DNA of 64,000 nucleotides, from contig OZ038485.1 of NCBI GenBank assembly GCA_964036315.1, forward strand, positions 79,696,960-79,760,959. The letters are read 5' to 3'. The position numbers were made by a program, and so were the translations under genes. Every line of letters starts with the position of its first letter. The first letter of the stretch is position 1. Under the pieces are notes generated by a model. That model saw only the letters and a program-made list of their open reading frames with translations. It did not search any database and had not been told where the DNA came from. The DNA comes from Acanthosepion esculentum. Its lineage: Eukaryota > Mollusca > Cephalopoda > Sepiida > Sepiidae. Shown here in pieces: positions 33,487 to 44,219 of this stretch.

Positions 33487-34598
33487 CCTACAAAAGTACA
33501 ACAATTGGCCTCCAAAGATACTTGGAAAATACAGAAGACTGGATGATGGTATGTGTCAAGGAACATGAAAGTAGTAAGTGTCTTTACTCTGTAGTAAAGG
33601 AAGCCGAAAAATTCAAAAAGGAGCTTCAAATGGGCAGAGAAATTCAAATACATCACTGTACACCGGCTGAAGCTGCAAAAAACTTAAAGAATGCGAAGAG
33701 AAATGCGACCGACCAGATAAAGAAACAATGGCAAAATAAACCGCTCCATGGCCAATACTCTGCCCGTACCAAACAAGCTGACGTAGACAAAAACCGCACC
33801 CATCAGTGGCTACGTAGTGCAGGGTTGAAAGGTGAAACTGAGGGTTTTATCATTGCTGCACAAGACCAATGCTTGTTAACTAGGAATTATGAAGCACATA
33901 TACTAAAATACTGTGTTAACCCAAGATGCAGATTCTGTGACAAATATCCAGAAACCATTGATCATCTTATATCAGGTTGCACGATATTGGCACCCACTGA
34001 ATATAAAACCCGGCATGACAGAGTGGGCCAATATCTGCACTGGAAAATTTGCAACTCCTATGGGAAGGAAACTGGAAGAAATTGGTACGAACACCACCCT
34101 GACCCGGTTACGGAGATAGGACCTGTTACAATTCTATGGGACTACACAATACACACTGACAGAACAATCAAAGCCAACCGCCCAGACATTGTTATTAAAG
34201 ACCACAAACAAAATAAGTGCCTCCTTATTGATATGGCAGTCCCTGCAGACTGTAATGTATCTTTGAAGATATTCGAAAAACTGTCAAAATACAAGGACCT
34301 TGAAATAGAAATCACAAAAATGTGGCACATGGGAACATCAACAATTCCTGTTGTAGTTGGAGCCCTTGGACGGGTTGGAAAAGATTCCAGTAGGCTGATT
34401 GAAGGGATCCCTGGAAGTCCATGCCTCAAAGAGATACAAAAAATTGTTCTGACAAGTACAGCCCACACTTTACGAAGGGCTTTATCTATGTAATTATTTT
34501 TTTTTTTTTGGCAGTGGAAAGTGTCATGTTGCCATTTCTAACCTTAGGTCCCTGGGGGGGACCCGGAAAGAAATGTGTAAACGCCAGATATCAAAGGA
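33487..34598 (+). mobile_element. 5'-truncated Dong/R4-type LINE inserted in (TAA)n
   Basis: The element runs from the (TAA)n tract to a second (TAA)n tract (34599-34623). It encodes only the C-terminal end of the ORF plus about 105 bases of 3' UTR. Dong elements and R4 relatives carry a restriction-like endonuclease, and Dong is known to insert in TAA repeats; both features are met here. Because the ORF is open and the flanks clean, this is one of the youngest insertions in the window. Assignment to Dong rather than a neighbouring endonuclease-LINE clade rests on target site and motif recall. Confidence 0.8.
33489..34493 (+). CDS. C-terminal part of Dong/R4-like ORF: CCHC and restriction-like endonuclease
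   Basis: Open from the truncation point (YKSTTIGLQRYLE...) to a stop at 34493, about 334 codons, with no genuine start because the N-terminal RT is lost. Order: linker; WLRSAGLKGETEGFIIAAQD; a zinc knuckle CRFCDKYPETIDHLISGC (C-x2-C-x8-H-x4-C, about residue 150); then RPDIVIKDHKQNKCLLIDMA, the PD...D core of a PD-(D/E)XK nuclease (about residue 235); and a conserved KYKDLEIEITKMWHM tail. In intact elements this domain nicks target DNA to prime reverse transcription. Without RT this copy cannot move by itself. Confidence 0.85.
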   Translation, partial: YKSTTIGLQRYLENTEDWMMVCVKEHESSKCLYSVVKEAEKFKKELQMGREIQIHHCTPAEAAKNLKNAKRNATDQIKKQWQNKPLHGQYSARTKQADVDKNRTHQWLRSAGLKGETEGFIIAAQDQCLLTRNYEAHILKYCVNPRCRFCDKYPETIDHLISGCTILAPTEYKTRHDRVGQYLHWKICNSYGKETGRNWYEHHPDPVTEIGPVTILWDYTIHTDRTIKANRPDIVIKDHKQNKCLLIDMAVPADCNVSLKIFEKLSKYKDLEIEITKMWHMGTSTIPVVVGALGRVGKDSSRLIEGIPGSPCLKEIQKIVLTSTAHTLRRALSM

Positions 34599-34623
34599 AA
34601 TAATAATAATAATAATAATAATA
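34599..34623. repeat. (TAA)n tract at the 3' end of the Dong-like element
   Basis: About 25 bp of TAA directly after the 3' UTR. Confidence 0.95.
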
Positions 34624-34691
34624 TTTAGCTCATCGTTAATGAGATATTTGATGCTGTATCTTATTTGCAATATAGTTTATAATAAAAGATG

Positions 34692-34812
34692 TTCAATTGT
34701 ACCAGGGACCGTTGGATTTACTCGCCCATTTCGCTTGGTATTCGACCAAAAGTTGGATAAAATCGATTCCTGGTGTGAAATGGTATTTTTGTCCTGAGAA
34801 AAAATTCCATTT

Positions 34813-34874
<62 letters not shown>

Positions 34875-35021
34875 TGAACTTTTATACCAAATTATTACCT
34901 GTCATCGAAAAGAAATTAATCACATTTTGTTATCCTTAAATTCTCGACTAGTATGCTTTAACCTCTTCATTTTTGGTATTAAATTCATGAAATGCCACTA
35001 AAACTTGTTCTTTTGTGTGTT

Positions 35022-35062
<41 letters not shown>

Positions 35063-35340
35063 GAGAATGTTCAAAGTTCATTTTTTGTGTCACAATGTTT
35101 ATTTTTGGGGTGTAGTAAAATTTTAAACAATACAAATATTTTTGACTCTAGAATAAAACAAAGCAAAAGGAATGGCCGCCAGCAATTGAATTAAAGTTAG
35201 TTTCTTATCACTTTAAAAACTAAATTATAATTTTATTCCAGGACATGAAATACAATTAAGACCAAAAAATCATTTTTATCAAAATTTGGGCGAATACCGA
35301 ACGAAATGGGCAAGAAAATCTAAAGGTCCCTACAATTGAA
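34692..35340. mobile_element. Foldback MITE with about 115-bp terminal inverted repeats
   Basis: The left arm (34692-34808) starts TTCAATTGTACCAGGGACC and continues CGCCCATTTCGCTTGGTATT. The right arm, reversed from 35340, starts TTCAATTGTAGGGACCTTTA and continues GCCCATTTCGTTCGGTATTC. Both then share a region around GATAAAAT and end in TGTCCTG-GAA. The interior holds a (TA)n tract (34818-34870), a (GT)n tract (35029-35059) and AT-rich DNA, with no ORF. Superfamily unknown. Confidence 0.85.
34818..35060. repeat. (TA)n and (GT)n microsatellites inside the foldback MITE
   Basis: TA at 34818-34870 and GT at 35029-35059, both between the inverted arms. Confidence 0.95.
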
Positions 35341-35520
35341 AGAAAGATCTACTTCTATAAAGAAAACAATTTAAAAATTTCACATTACATTAAAAAATAT
35401 AATTTTAAATATGAAACAAAGATTAATAAAAAAAATTTAGCAATTCATTTTTCATTTTATTTCTTAAAACACGTTTTAAATTTCTTTAAAATATAGTTAA
35501 CAAAAAAGAAAAGAAAATAG

Positions 35521-35700
35521 GGTATTTTGCAGTGTAAGCTCCGCGCTCAATTCTAATGAAAATTTCCATTTAGGCGTAAATTTATATGCTGAAGTCGAAA
35601 ATAACTAAAAGTTTGCGGAAATTTACTTTTACAGTTAAATGGAAATTTTCAGGAAATTTTCATTAGAATTGTGCGCGGGGCTTACACTGCAAATTATCCG
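35521..35700. mobile_element. Near-palindromic 180-bp MITE
   Basis: TTTTGCAGTGTAAGCTCCGC and CAATTCTAATGAAAATTTCC on the left are matched from the right by TAATTTGCAGTGTAAGCCCC and CAATTCTAATGAAAATTTCC. The arms cover most of the element, with CATTTA-G--TAAATTT also pairing toward the centre. Non-coding. The long hairpin could form in single-stranded DNA or RNA. Confidence 0.88.
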
Positions 35701-36450
35701 AAAAACGCATTTACATTTATGTTGATGTCAAATTTTCTCAGTTTTTAGTCTGAAAGAAGTTGATACTATGACAATGAAAACGTAACTGTTTCAATAATAA
35801 CCAAGATTTTTTTATAGTCGTTTTTGATTTTATGGCATTCTATCTCCGCTTCCAACCTTTTATATATTTTGAACTTTCTTTTCACTATCAATTCACAGAC
35901 ATGAAAAATCAAAATTGGTGAATCTGGAAATAATTTTAGATTTCGCGTCAACAATCATACACAAACCATACGTCAAATCAATCCTTATTCCCCCATAGCT
36001 GTACACTTTAATCAATCAGGACACTCATTAGACAACTGTAAATGTTTATTGATTGATTCCGATTTCAGTTCCACATACACACCTAGAAAAAAAAAAGAAA
36101 AATACTGGATTTTAAAATTAAATACATATAAACTAGGGTTAAATAAAGATTTCAGTACTTAAAGATCTTTTTAGATACAGTTAAAAAAATTTTTTACAAA
36201 ACATCTAAAAATATTATTACACTTAGATTTACGTTAAAAATATTCGAACACAGTTACATTTCAAATCACGTGACGTCCGCGTCTCGCGACGGACGCTACT
36301 TGTAAACAAACCTCTAAAAACAGTTATTTCTGATGAAAGATCGAGGTCGATCTGAAATATCAAATTACAGATATATATAAAAAAATATAAATAAATACTT
36401 TCATAAAAAACATTATATTTTCTTTAATTTACAACTTTTTAGTTGTTTTT
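35701..36450. other. AT-rich DNA, no gene
   Basis: A GC-richer GTCCGCGTCTCGCGACGGAC near 36276-36295 is a partial palindrome. Nothing else recognised. Confidence 0.5.
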
Positions 36451-36469
36451 TTCTATCTATCTATCTATC

Positions 36470-36540
<71 letters not shown>
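36450..36540. repeat. (CTAT)n(AT)n(GT)n microsatellite
   Basis: TCTATCTATCTATC, then AT, then about 55 bp of GT. Confidence 0.97.
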
Positions 36541-36659
36541 CTTATGAAATGAAGTTATCATTTCTCGATAGAACAATGATAATTGTACGTACATTCCAAC
36601 ATGGAAGTCGACTCTGACTTGGATTTTCTCTTTGTTTGTTTACATTTGAGATCAGTACG

Positions 36660-36671
36660 CACGCACACACA

Positions 36672-36714
<43 letters not shown>
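36660..36714. repeat. (AC)n microsatellite
   Basis: About 50 bp of AC with small interruptions. Inverse of the (GT)n 130 bp to its left, so the pair could fold back. Confidence 0.97.
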
Positions 36715-37164
36715 TTGTTTCACTTGTTGCTCATCGACCCGAGACGGCCAAGCTGTCAGCCAAGCGGTACATATTTCGCTGGAGTTGTATTTTTTTATTA
36801 TGCAATGACAAACACGCGAACAGACATCTATTAGATTTCACTGTAATTGATATTGTTACTAATAAGGATACTATTGTTAAACCGTTATAAACATAAACAT
36901 TCCAAATACGAACTTGAATGGGAACATATGCACTAGAAAGAAGGAAGTTTCTGTCGTCGCTAAGGTTGGGTAAATTTGGATTATTTTTAGTGACATGAAT
37001 GTCAGTCAAAGTCACTGACATGAATTAAGTTAAAATTTTTCTGGTAATTTTTATTTACGTAGCCTCATAAAGAAATACTCCGTACGTGTGTGTACAGACT
37101 GTATAGAACATTATATTTTCCACAAAAAACTAATTATAAAAATTATATATAATCTGTACAAATA

Positions 37165-37487
37165 CTATTTATATTATTCGGACTATTGTCCTCATCTTTG
37201 TTACCATATTTATCACAACATTTCGACCGTTTTACTCTCCGGCCTTCTTCAGGTGGTTGGAATGTCGAACTGAACCCTTTATTTAGCGAGGGGAATTAAC
37301 AGTAGATACCTGATAACTAACATCCATTAGATATGGCACGTGGAACTAGAACAGTCTACCCCAGCGAGCGAAATAAAGGATTCAGCTCGACATTCCAACC
37401 ACCTGAAAAAGGCCGGAGTGTACAACAGCCGAAACGTTGTGGTAAATATGGTAACAAAGATGAAGACAATAGTCCGAATAATGTAAG
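37165..37487. mobile_element. Foldback element with about 120-bp inverted arms
   Basis: The left arm has TATTATTCGGACTATTGTCC, ATCTTTGTTACCATATTTAT, CTCCGGCCTTCTTCAGGTGG and TTGGAATGTCGA. The right arm (37364-37483) carries the reverse complements in order (TCGACATTCCAACCACCTGA; ATAAATATGG-type; GACAATAGTCCGAATAA). Each arm has one CTGAA(G/A)A-stem-GAAA box (37220-37254 minus, 37401-37438 plus). The 145-codon frame across the right arm is not a gene. Confidence 0.85.
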
Positions 37488-37523
37488 TAGTGTGCATAAT
37501 ACCTCATCTCAGAAATATAGACA

Positions 37524-37527
<4 letters not shown>

Positions 37528-37588
<61 letters not shown>
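37528..37588. repeat. (TA)n microsatellite
   Basis: About 60 bp of TA directly after the foldback's right flank. Confidence 0.97.
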
Positions 37589-37592
<4 letters not shown>

Positions 37593-38146
37593 GGATTGTA
37601 TTGGTTTCAACTTTAGAAATGTGTATATTTTTAAGAGAAAAGAGAAGCCTAAACATTTTTTGGTTATAATGTGGATAATGTGGAGTTTTTTTTTTAAATA
37701 TATATATTATACTTTATTTTCCATATTTATTACTACACGGGTTTCGGGCCTAGTGCCAGGCGTAGAATGATTATTCCCACATATTATTTAAAGGAATGAA
37801 TTTGTCCTGATGTTTTCTCGTGTTTAACCATTGTGCGTAGTAATAATACAAATTTTTCTTGAAATTGTGCAGAAAATGTTCTTCTTCTTAAGGGATAATA
37901 AAAACATTAGGATTGCTCGGAGAAAGTGGGCAGGAAGGAGATCTTTGTTCTTATTTTTTATAACCTCAGTACCTTTTTAAACCTATCTACATTAAGTTTT
38001 ATGCCACCTGTTTGTTTTTGTCGACGTAAACTCATAAAGAAATCCTACGTGTCTGTGTACGTCTGTGAACAGACTGTATAAAAACAATACATTTCCCCCG
38101 AAAATTAACTAAATTCTAAAAATTAATTTTCCATTTGCAGATAAAA

Positions 38147-38147
<1 letters not shown>

Positions 38148-38236
<89 letters not shown>
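38148..38236. repeat. (TA)n microsatellite followed by ATAATA-rich DNA
   Basis: About 85 bp of TA. 38300-38420 is a low-complexity AATATAATA stretch. Confidence 0.97.
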
Positions 38237-38237
<1 letters not shown>

Positions 38238-38499
38238 CTGTATCCGAAATATAATTTCGATGGATTCAATGTATTTTTAATTCGACGATGTTCGTCATTA
38301 ATTAATAATATAATACAACTTATAATAATATACTATAATATAAAATAATATAATATAATAATACAATATAATATGATAAAAATGCAATAGAATATAACAT
38401 AATAATACAACTTATAATTAGTAGATGGACATGTTTAGTACATATCATCTTGGTCTAACCGGGAGAACTAGTGCTTCAAAATGATACCACCGTGGACTC

Positions 38500-39780
38500 A
38501 TTGATCGGCGTATGCGTTGCTAATATTTAGTAAACATTAAGTAAAAGAAAAGGCGTTGCCATATTCCCGAATCAAAGTTCCACGTGGCAAGTTATTGTCA
38601 GGATTCACTTACCATTGCCGTGCATACGTTTCAGTCAAATGCAAACGTAACCTTTTTTTAATGCAATCGCTAATCTTAGTGGGTTAACCAATCTGACAAA
38701 TATAAATGAAACTGACCCCCTACTATTTTACTACACGAAATGCAACAAAGACAACAACAACAAAAGAAGTAATCAAGTAGACAGTTATCTGTTTAACAAT
38801 AAATATTTGTATATAACACAACAAATACAAACGATATAATGAAGTTTTTTAAAACACTTTAGAGTTCCTGGTTGTGTAATCTAAAGTAATATTGGAAGTT
38901 ATAGATCCGGTATTCAAAAATTGTGTTTATGAATATCATCAAATTTAAACAAGTATTTGTTCGGTAAAAAATTAAATAGTTTGTGTTAATGGTGAAATGG
39001 ATTGAAATAGTTTGCTCGACTTATTCCAGAGTTGTCTCGCTTTGACTGCATCAGTGGCGATTTCCGTTATGTAGTTATGATGTTGAGCGAGTCAGTTTAT
39101 GAATCTCGTCCTGATTGAATTCGTCACTTGATGAGTTGATGTCGAAAAGTAAGTGAATCTACCAAGCTATTTTGATATTAATAAATTTAACTTTCAGCCA
39201 GGAAGTTGGGTTTCATATACTTCTGTATCGAGCCGTTAATGTTGTTGAAGTCATTGAAGAAAATGAAATTCAAAAGCCGATATGATGTTAATAAAAATTA
39301 ACTTTTAGCGAAGAAGTTGGACTTAAAAGATTCGTGTGACGAGTTCATTATTTTAAGGACTCCCTCAAGTCGCATCGAAGTTTCATATTTATGAGTTTTC
39401 TTGATCACATGGGAGGCTCGAGAAAATGTTTATCTATTTTGGGCACGTTGTAATCTGAACAGGTCAATTCGAGCTCAACCGTGCGGACGAAGACAGAAAC
39501 ATGATATTATTTATGGACCTATAAATAATAAAATGATTTAAAATAATAAATGTAGAAATATGATTCTGCAAATGACAAACACTGACGACACAAATCAAAT
39601 CAAGATGGAATTGGAAAGAGTTTGCACTTGTATTTGACAGAAACATATCCATGGCAATTCTATACTTTAAATAAAACCTGATAATAACTTGCCACGTGCA
39701 GTTTTGATTCGCGAATTTCCAACGGCTGTTTTTTTGTACTGCAGGTTTACTAATTACAAGCATCACGCACGTCCATTAAT
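38500..39780. mobile_element. Element with long imperfect inverted arms, about 1.28 kb
   Basis: The left arm (about 38510-38680) has TTTAGTAAACATTAAGTAAA, GAATCAAAGTTCCACGTGGC, AAGTTATTGTCAGG, ATTGCCGTGCATACGTTTC and GTCAAATGCAAACG. The right arm (39600-39775) has the reverse complements (GCCACGTGCAGTTTTGATTC; CCTGATAATAACTTG; GAAACATATCCATGGCAAT). The interior includes a 110-bp direct repeat (ATTAACTTT-AGC-AGGAAGTTGG near 39185 and 39297). No transposase is recognised. Confidence 0.75.
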
Positions 39781-39794
39781 AAGCCTACAAAAAA

Positions 39795-40031
39795 TATTAC
39801 ATTGAAAAGCAAGGATATTGAGATTGTATTCGAGGCGGGTTATATGATATCATATAATACCCTTTATTTCTCAATACCATGGCGAAAAGAAAGGGTATTG
39901 AGAAAAGTTCCCCTTCTATTACGCTTCGCGTCGTGCATTTATTTATTTTTTTTTATTGTTATTATTTAGCCCAGATCACCTCAACATACCGAAAAGTTGA
40001 AACCGTGATAGCGTGATCGGCTGATCTCCTA

Positions 40032-40035
<4 letters not shown>
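39795..40035 (+). repeat. Dispersed repeat with hairpin, related to 53040-53200
   Basis: AATACCCTTTATTTCTCAAT pairs with AAAGGGTATTGAGAAAAG (39859-39907), forming a hairpin. Then GCTTCGCGTCGTGCATTTAT, TATTTAGCCCAGATCACCTC and TTGAAACCGTGATAG follow. The reverse complement of 53040-53200 gives the same order. Confidence 0.7.
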
Positions 40036-40368
<333 letters not shown>

Positions 40369-40439
40369 ATTTCTGTAATGGATATGGGCATGTCGATAGT
40401 TGAAATCAAATTCATATGGATTGCGTCTCAGAATGTGGA

Positions 40440-40712
40440 ATCGGGGAGCCGTGTTCGAATTCCAGTCGAATCCATTACATTCACTTACGTGCTAATACCC
40501 TTGGGAAAGGTATGAATCCTCTTCTTCTCGCCTCAGCTATGGGTAAATAGCAGGACACACGGGGTTCTATAGACTTTGATGGCAACTGTCCCACCGCAGA
40601 AAGAAATGGCAACCTATGCGGGAAAAAAATCTACCCCGTTACTCATGTATTGAAAGATACATGATCGCCTAAGCGTGTATCACACATGGCACATAACTGA
40701 CTGACTGCTGGG
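40440..40712 (+). repeat. SINE family B copy
   Basis: GTGTTCGAATTCCAGTCGAA, TTACGTGCTAATACCCTTGG, CAGCTATGGGTAAATAGCAG, CCACCGCAGAAAGAAATGGC and a tail CGCCTAAGCGTGTATCACAC. The A-box end is damaged. Confidence 0.87.
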
Positions 40713-41739
40713 GTTAGTTACATTTAGTTACGTGTCAATAGTCATGAGAATGGTATAAATGCGTTTCACCTTTCACCAGCTATGGGTTAATTGTTGGCTT
40801 ATTTATCTGGAGGAATTGCTATTCACAAAAGGAATGTTAATGTAATGATTTGACTTTAAATAATAACCCATAAATCGTTGATACACCGTAAAGCAAATCA
40901 ATCAACTGCTGAAATGTAGTATGTATTTCAATGAATAGAGAAAAAAATAAATAATGATATCCCATTGAAAAAACAGGCTAAGAAACTTTAAACACTGCTT
41001 CAAACACAATGTAATTCGGTGCATTTGATCAGACTTACTTGAATTTCTCACTGAAACTTTATTCTTATAATTATTTATTCTGCTTTTAACCGATTATTCA
41101 ACTCGTTTGTATGTTTTAAATTACATACCTGGGAATAAGAAAAAGTCATGCTTTCTTTTCGGTACTACTTGTTAGCGTATGGTATCCAATAAATCTTTAG
41201 CATTAGAATGAGCTTTGGTTGTAGCTCCGGTATTTACAGGGGACAGATTGTTTTTATTAAAGTAAAATCCGTCTTTTACCTATTACTTGTATACCACCGA
41301 TCTCCCGTATCAAATGTTACAGTGAATACCGGATTATCCATTTTGCCGGACTAACATTCAATAACGCACCCATTGATTTTGCATCTCTCGGATTTCTACA
41401 AGCTTATTATAATCATATATGTATTTGATAGTTATCAACGTTTACTTTTTCAACTTAGCATCGGGACTAAAATTCTCTAAATCTTCCCTCGGTCACATAG
41501 TTTTCTCATAAAATATGCAAAAAGTTTCAACCTTATCAATATCATTTTATCATTATAATAAAATAAAGAATAATTTGCTAAGCGTATTGCTATTTGCCGC
41601 CATTGTTACTGCTCCATTCAAGAAACAAAAATAAGCTGACTTTGAGGAAAACTTTTCAAATTCACATGATATTTGTATTTACATTTGTAATGTTTTTAAA
41701 ATCACTTATTAGATGCAAATATTTGTATATAAATTATAA
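40713..41739. other. AT-rich DNA, no recognised gene
   Basis: 40720-40800 (AGTTACGTGTCAATAGTCAT, CAGCTATGGGTTAATTG) looks like a further decayed partial SINE B body. The remainder shows no feature. Confidence 0.5.
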
Positions 41740-43432
41740 TTATATTTTTGTAATTGGTGGTATGTAAGTATGTGCATCTGTGTTTTTGTATATGTATATG
41801 TAAATATGTATCAGGTCTTTGGCTTTTATTTCCCTGTCAGTTTGAATTGGCATGTCCCAGAGGATAGTTACATCGTTATTAATTTGGTAGTTCATACCAT
41901 CTATCAGTGGTTTTGATTTTGTGCTTCTTGCATGTCTTCCAGTGCACATATGTGCTACCTTGTTATGTCTATGAGAATATTCATTTTTTGCCAGTTCCGG
42001 ACACCATGAGATAATATACTTGATTATGTGACAGTGATAGGATGTGGTTGCGATTCTTTGATCTTGAGCTGCAATAATTAGGCTTTCTGTCTTAGATTTC
42101 AACCCAGTGCTCCTCAGCCACTAATGTGTTTTCTGTTGGTTCACATCTGCTTCTTTTTCGGTATTTGCCATGTCACGCCTCGTCCAGGATTTTGGAATTT
42201 CATTTGGCCAAGTTGTTTTGCTTTCTGTTTTACTCGTTTGGCGTAGATGGTATTCGCTTCGTTTATTTATTTATCTTTTGTAGGATTCCAGGTATATTAA
42301 AATGATTTTTGAAGTTTGCAGCTTCCTTGTTGTTGGAGTGATTTTGTGTTTTACTATTTGTAGGGGAGGGTCATTGGTTTTTTGTGAGGCAGGCTTTCAA
42401 TCCGATTGTTGTAGATTTTTTAATTTAAGTTAGATTAGATCTCGGCCTCCTAATGCTCTTGGTACGTACAGCCTATAAACATCTGATTTCGGGTGGTGCC
42501 TCCTCATTTGGTTAAACATTTCTGGTCTTGGCGTCCAATCTTTTAATATAATTCAACTTCCTTTTAATAATGTTGAAGCTCTATGTTATTACGGGTATAG
42601 CTAAGAGAATGATAGCCTTCATTTTATTGGTCCCATTTAATTCGCTTTCTAGAATCAAACGCACTCTCCGATAATATTCTTTTCGGGTCTTTTTCTTCAT
42701 AATTGAATGTTGTATTCCGTCTCCTTCATTAATTCCTAAGTATTTGTATGTAAAATCTTGGTCTCGTCGTTGATATCATCAAGGTTTAAATCCGTAGATT
42801 TCTTTAGTTTACCATTTTTTAAGGTGGCTTTGGCACATTTGTCGATTACGAAATCGATCATAATGTCTCCTTTTAAGATCCCGGTTTTGTTGTTGATTGG
42901 TCTCGATTTTAATGATCCGTTTGTATAGTTTAGATTTCGTGTAGTCGTCCAGTTTTTCATGTTTCCGTTATGAATTTGATCGTTGTGGGGCATACTCTAT
43001 TTTTAGACTCTTCTTTATCCATGAATGTGGAAACCCATGCTGTCTATAAGGTTTTTCTTTGTTTTAACTTCTTCTAGTATTGTTTTATTGGTAATTACTT
43101 GGTGCTTGCACCATTAACTTCCTCTTGTATATCTCTTCTGTTCCACTGAGAGTAAATTGTTTTTTTGTCAATGAAAGTGTATGTCCTCTCAGTTATAATA
43201 GTATTGAGGATCTTGTACATTGTTGGTAGGCAGGTGATTGGCCTATAGTTATTCGGGTTCTGCGTTACTTCAGTTTCTGGGAGTAGGTATGTTACGCCCT
43301 ACGCGAGCCCTTTGGGAGGTATGATTCTATGATTGTACGCCCGTGGGAGGTCTTGGTGGGTGCTAGATGGGTTTTTATCCAAAGATTGGCTATTCGATCT
43401 ATTCTTGGTGTTTTCCAGTTTGCTGGTTTTGC

Positions 43433-43440
<8 letters not shown>
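41740..43440 (-). pseudogene. Dong/R4-like LINE relic, RT to C-terminus, minus strand
   Basis: Minus-strand order from 43440 downward: [65 protein letters not shown]...WKTGRLH (KSRPINNKTGILKGD in another frame, 42736-42993); then DFVIDKCAKATLKNGKLKKS, RMRRHHPKSDVYRLYVPRAL, GGRDL, KACLTKNQ; and finally SKTESLIIAAQDQRIATTSY (41740-42102) with TILWDMPIQTDREIKA. The segment between the ILKGD and FVIDKCAKA motifs, where YADD belongs, is missing, and many frameshifts are present. The zinc knuckle is also lost (HIIKYIISWCPEL). Same family as 33487-34598 but much older. Confidence 0.82.
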
Positions 43441-43471
<31 letters not shown>

Positions 43472-43472
43472 T

Positions 43473-43548
<76 letters not shown>

Positions 43549-43549
43549 T

Positions 43550-43599
<50 letters not shown>

Positions 43600-43600
43600 C
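43437..43600. repeat. (TA)n arrays with duplicated TTGTTTTTTCATATA spacer
   Basis: Three TA tracts (43437-43466, 43478-43543, 43556-43598) separated by two identical spacers. They lie at the upstream end of the Dong relic, next to the Gypsy 3' LTR. Confidence 0.97.
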
Positions 43601-43635
43601 TGTTGATATCCGTCCATTTTCTACTCTCTATATGT

Positions 43636-44001
43636 GTGTTGGTTGTTCCTATTGTTGCTTGATCCATGTACTTCTTTCTGTTATGGTCCAACTCCCTCGT
43701 ACCACGGTGATGGTTCAAGGTAGAATCAATGAAGAATAACTAGAACACAGGTATGGAATAACACAGATATATTACAAATAGAAATATGTACAAAAGAAGT
43801 AGAAGTGTTAGTAATAACAATCAGGTTAGGTTAGAGAGAACTATGTTCTTTGGACAAGTATCACTATTCCAATGTCTTACTGTAATCGTCTAGCCAACTG
43901 CCTGACTCAATCTCTCTGTCTTACTCACTGTCTCCTCTTGAGGTGCAGTATTTATGAAGTATGGAATAGTCCATTTATAATATGGGTAAGTTCCCTTAAC
44001 A
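43636..44001 (-). mobile_element. Probable 3' LTR of the Gypsy element (outer end uncertain)
   Basis: On the minus strand a purine tract GGAATGGGGG (44011-44002) is followed by TGTTAAGGGAACTTACCC at 44001, as expected for a polypurine tract and LTR start. The sequence then runs through AT-rich DNA. A plausible end is ...AACAACCAACA at 43636 (TGTT...AACA termini), giving 366 bp. No second copy of this LTR was found at the 5' side, so the outer boundary is a guess. Confidence 0.5.
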
Positions 44002-44219
44002 CCCCCATTCCGAAGCTTTTGCGTAGCAGGGGTTTTTAATATCTTTTCTTCTTTGGATCTATTTCCAACGGTTCTGTAAATTTTCTTTTTCGAGACGATT
44101 TTCTTGGTTCTGACCTTGTTTGTGGTCTTTTTGTGTCAAACGTATCGAAAATCGTGTCCATAACCTCTTCTTGAGGTGGACCGTTAGCGTCCTATAACAG
44201 TCTTTTCCTTATTTGGTTC

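Larger units (their letters stand above)
37048..38125 (+). repeat. Direct repeat pair, about 100 bp
   Basis: 37056-37150 and 38022-38125 share ACGTA--CTCATAAAGAAAT, ACGTGTGTGTAC/ACGTGTCTGTGTAC, ACAGACTGTATA and an AAAACTAA-T--AAAAATTA tail. They bracket the foldback at 37165 and a (TA)n tract. Confidence 0.75.

Noticed and set aside
34142..34468. 108-codon minus-strand ORF
   Set aside because: Antisense shadow of the intact Dong-like endonuclease ORF.
37333..37770. 145-codon plus-strand gene
   Set aside because: It crosses a foldback arm and a (TA)n tract and contains no domain.
43636..43718. N-terminal extension of the Dong relic ([18 protein letters not shown])
   Set aside because: This part lies within the probable Gypsy 3' LTR and is more simply explained as LTR sequence.
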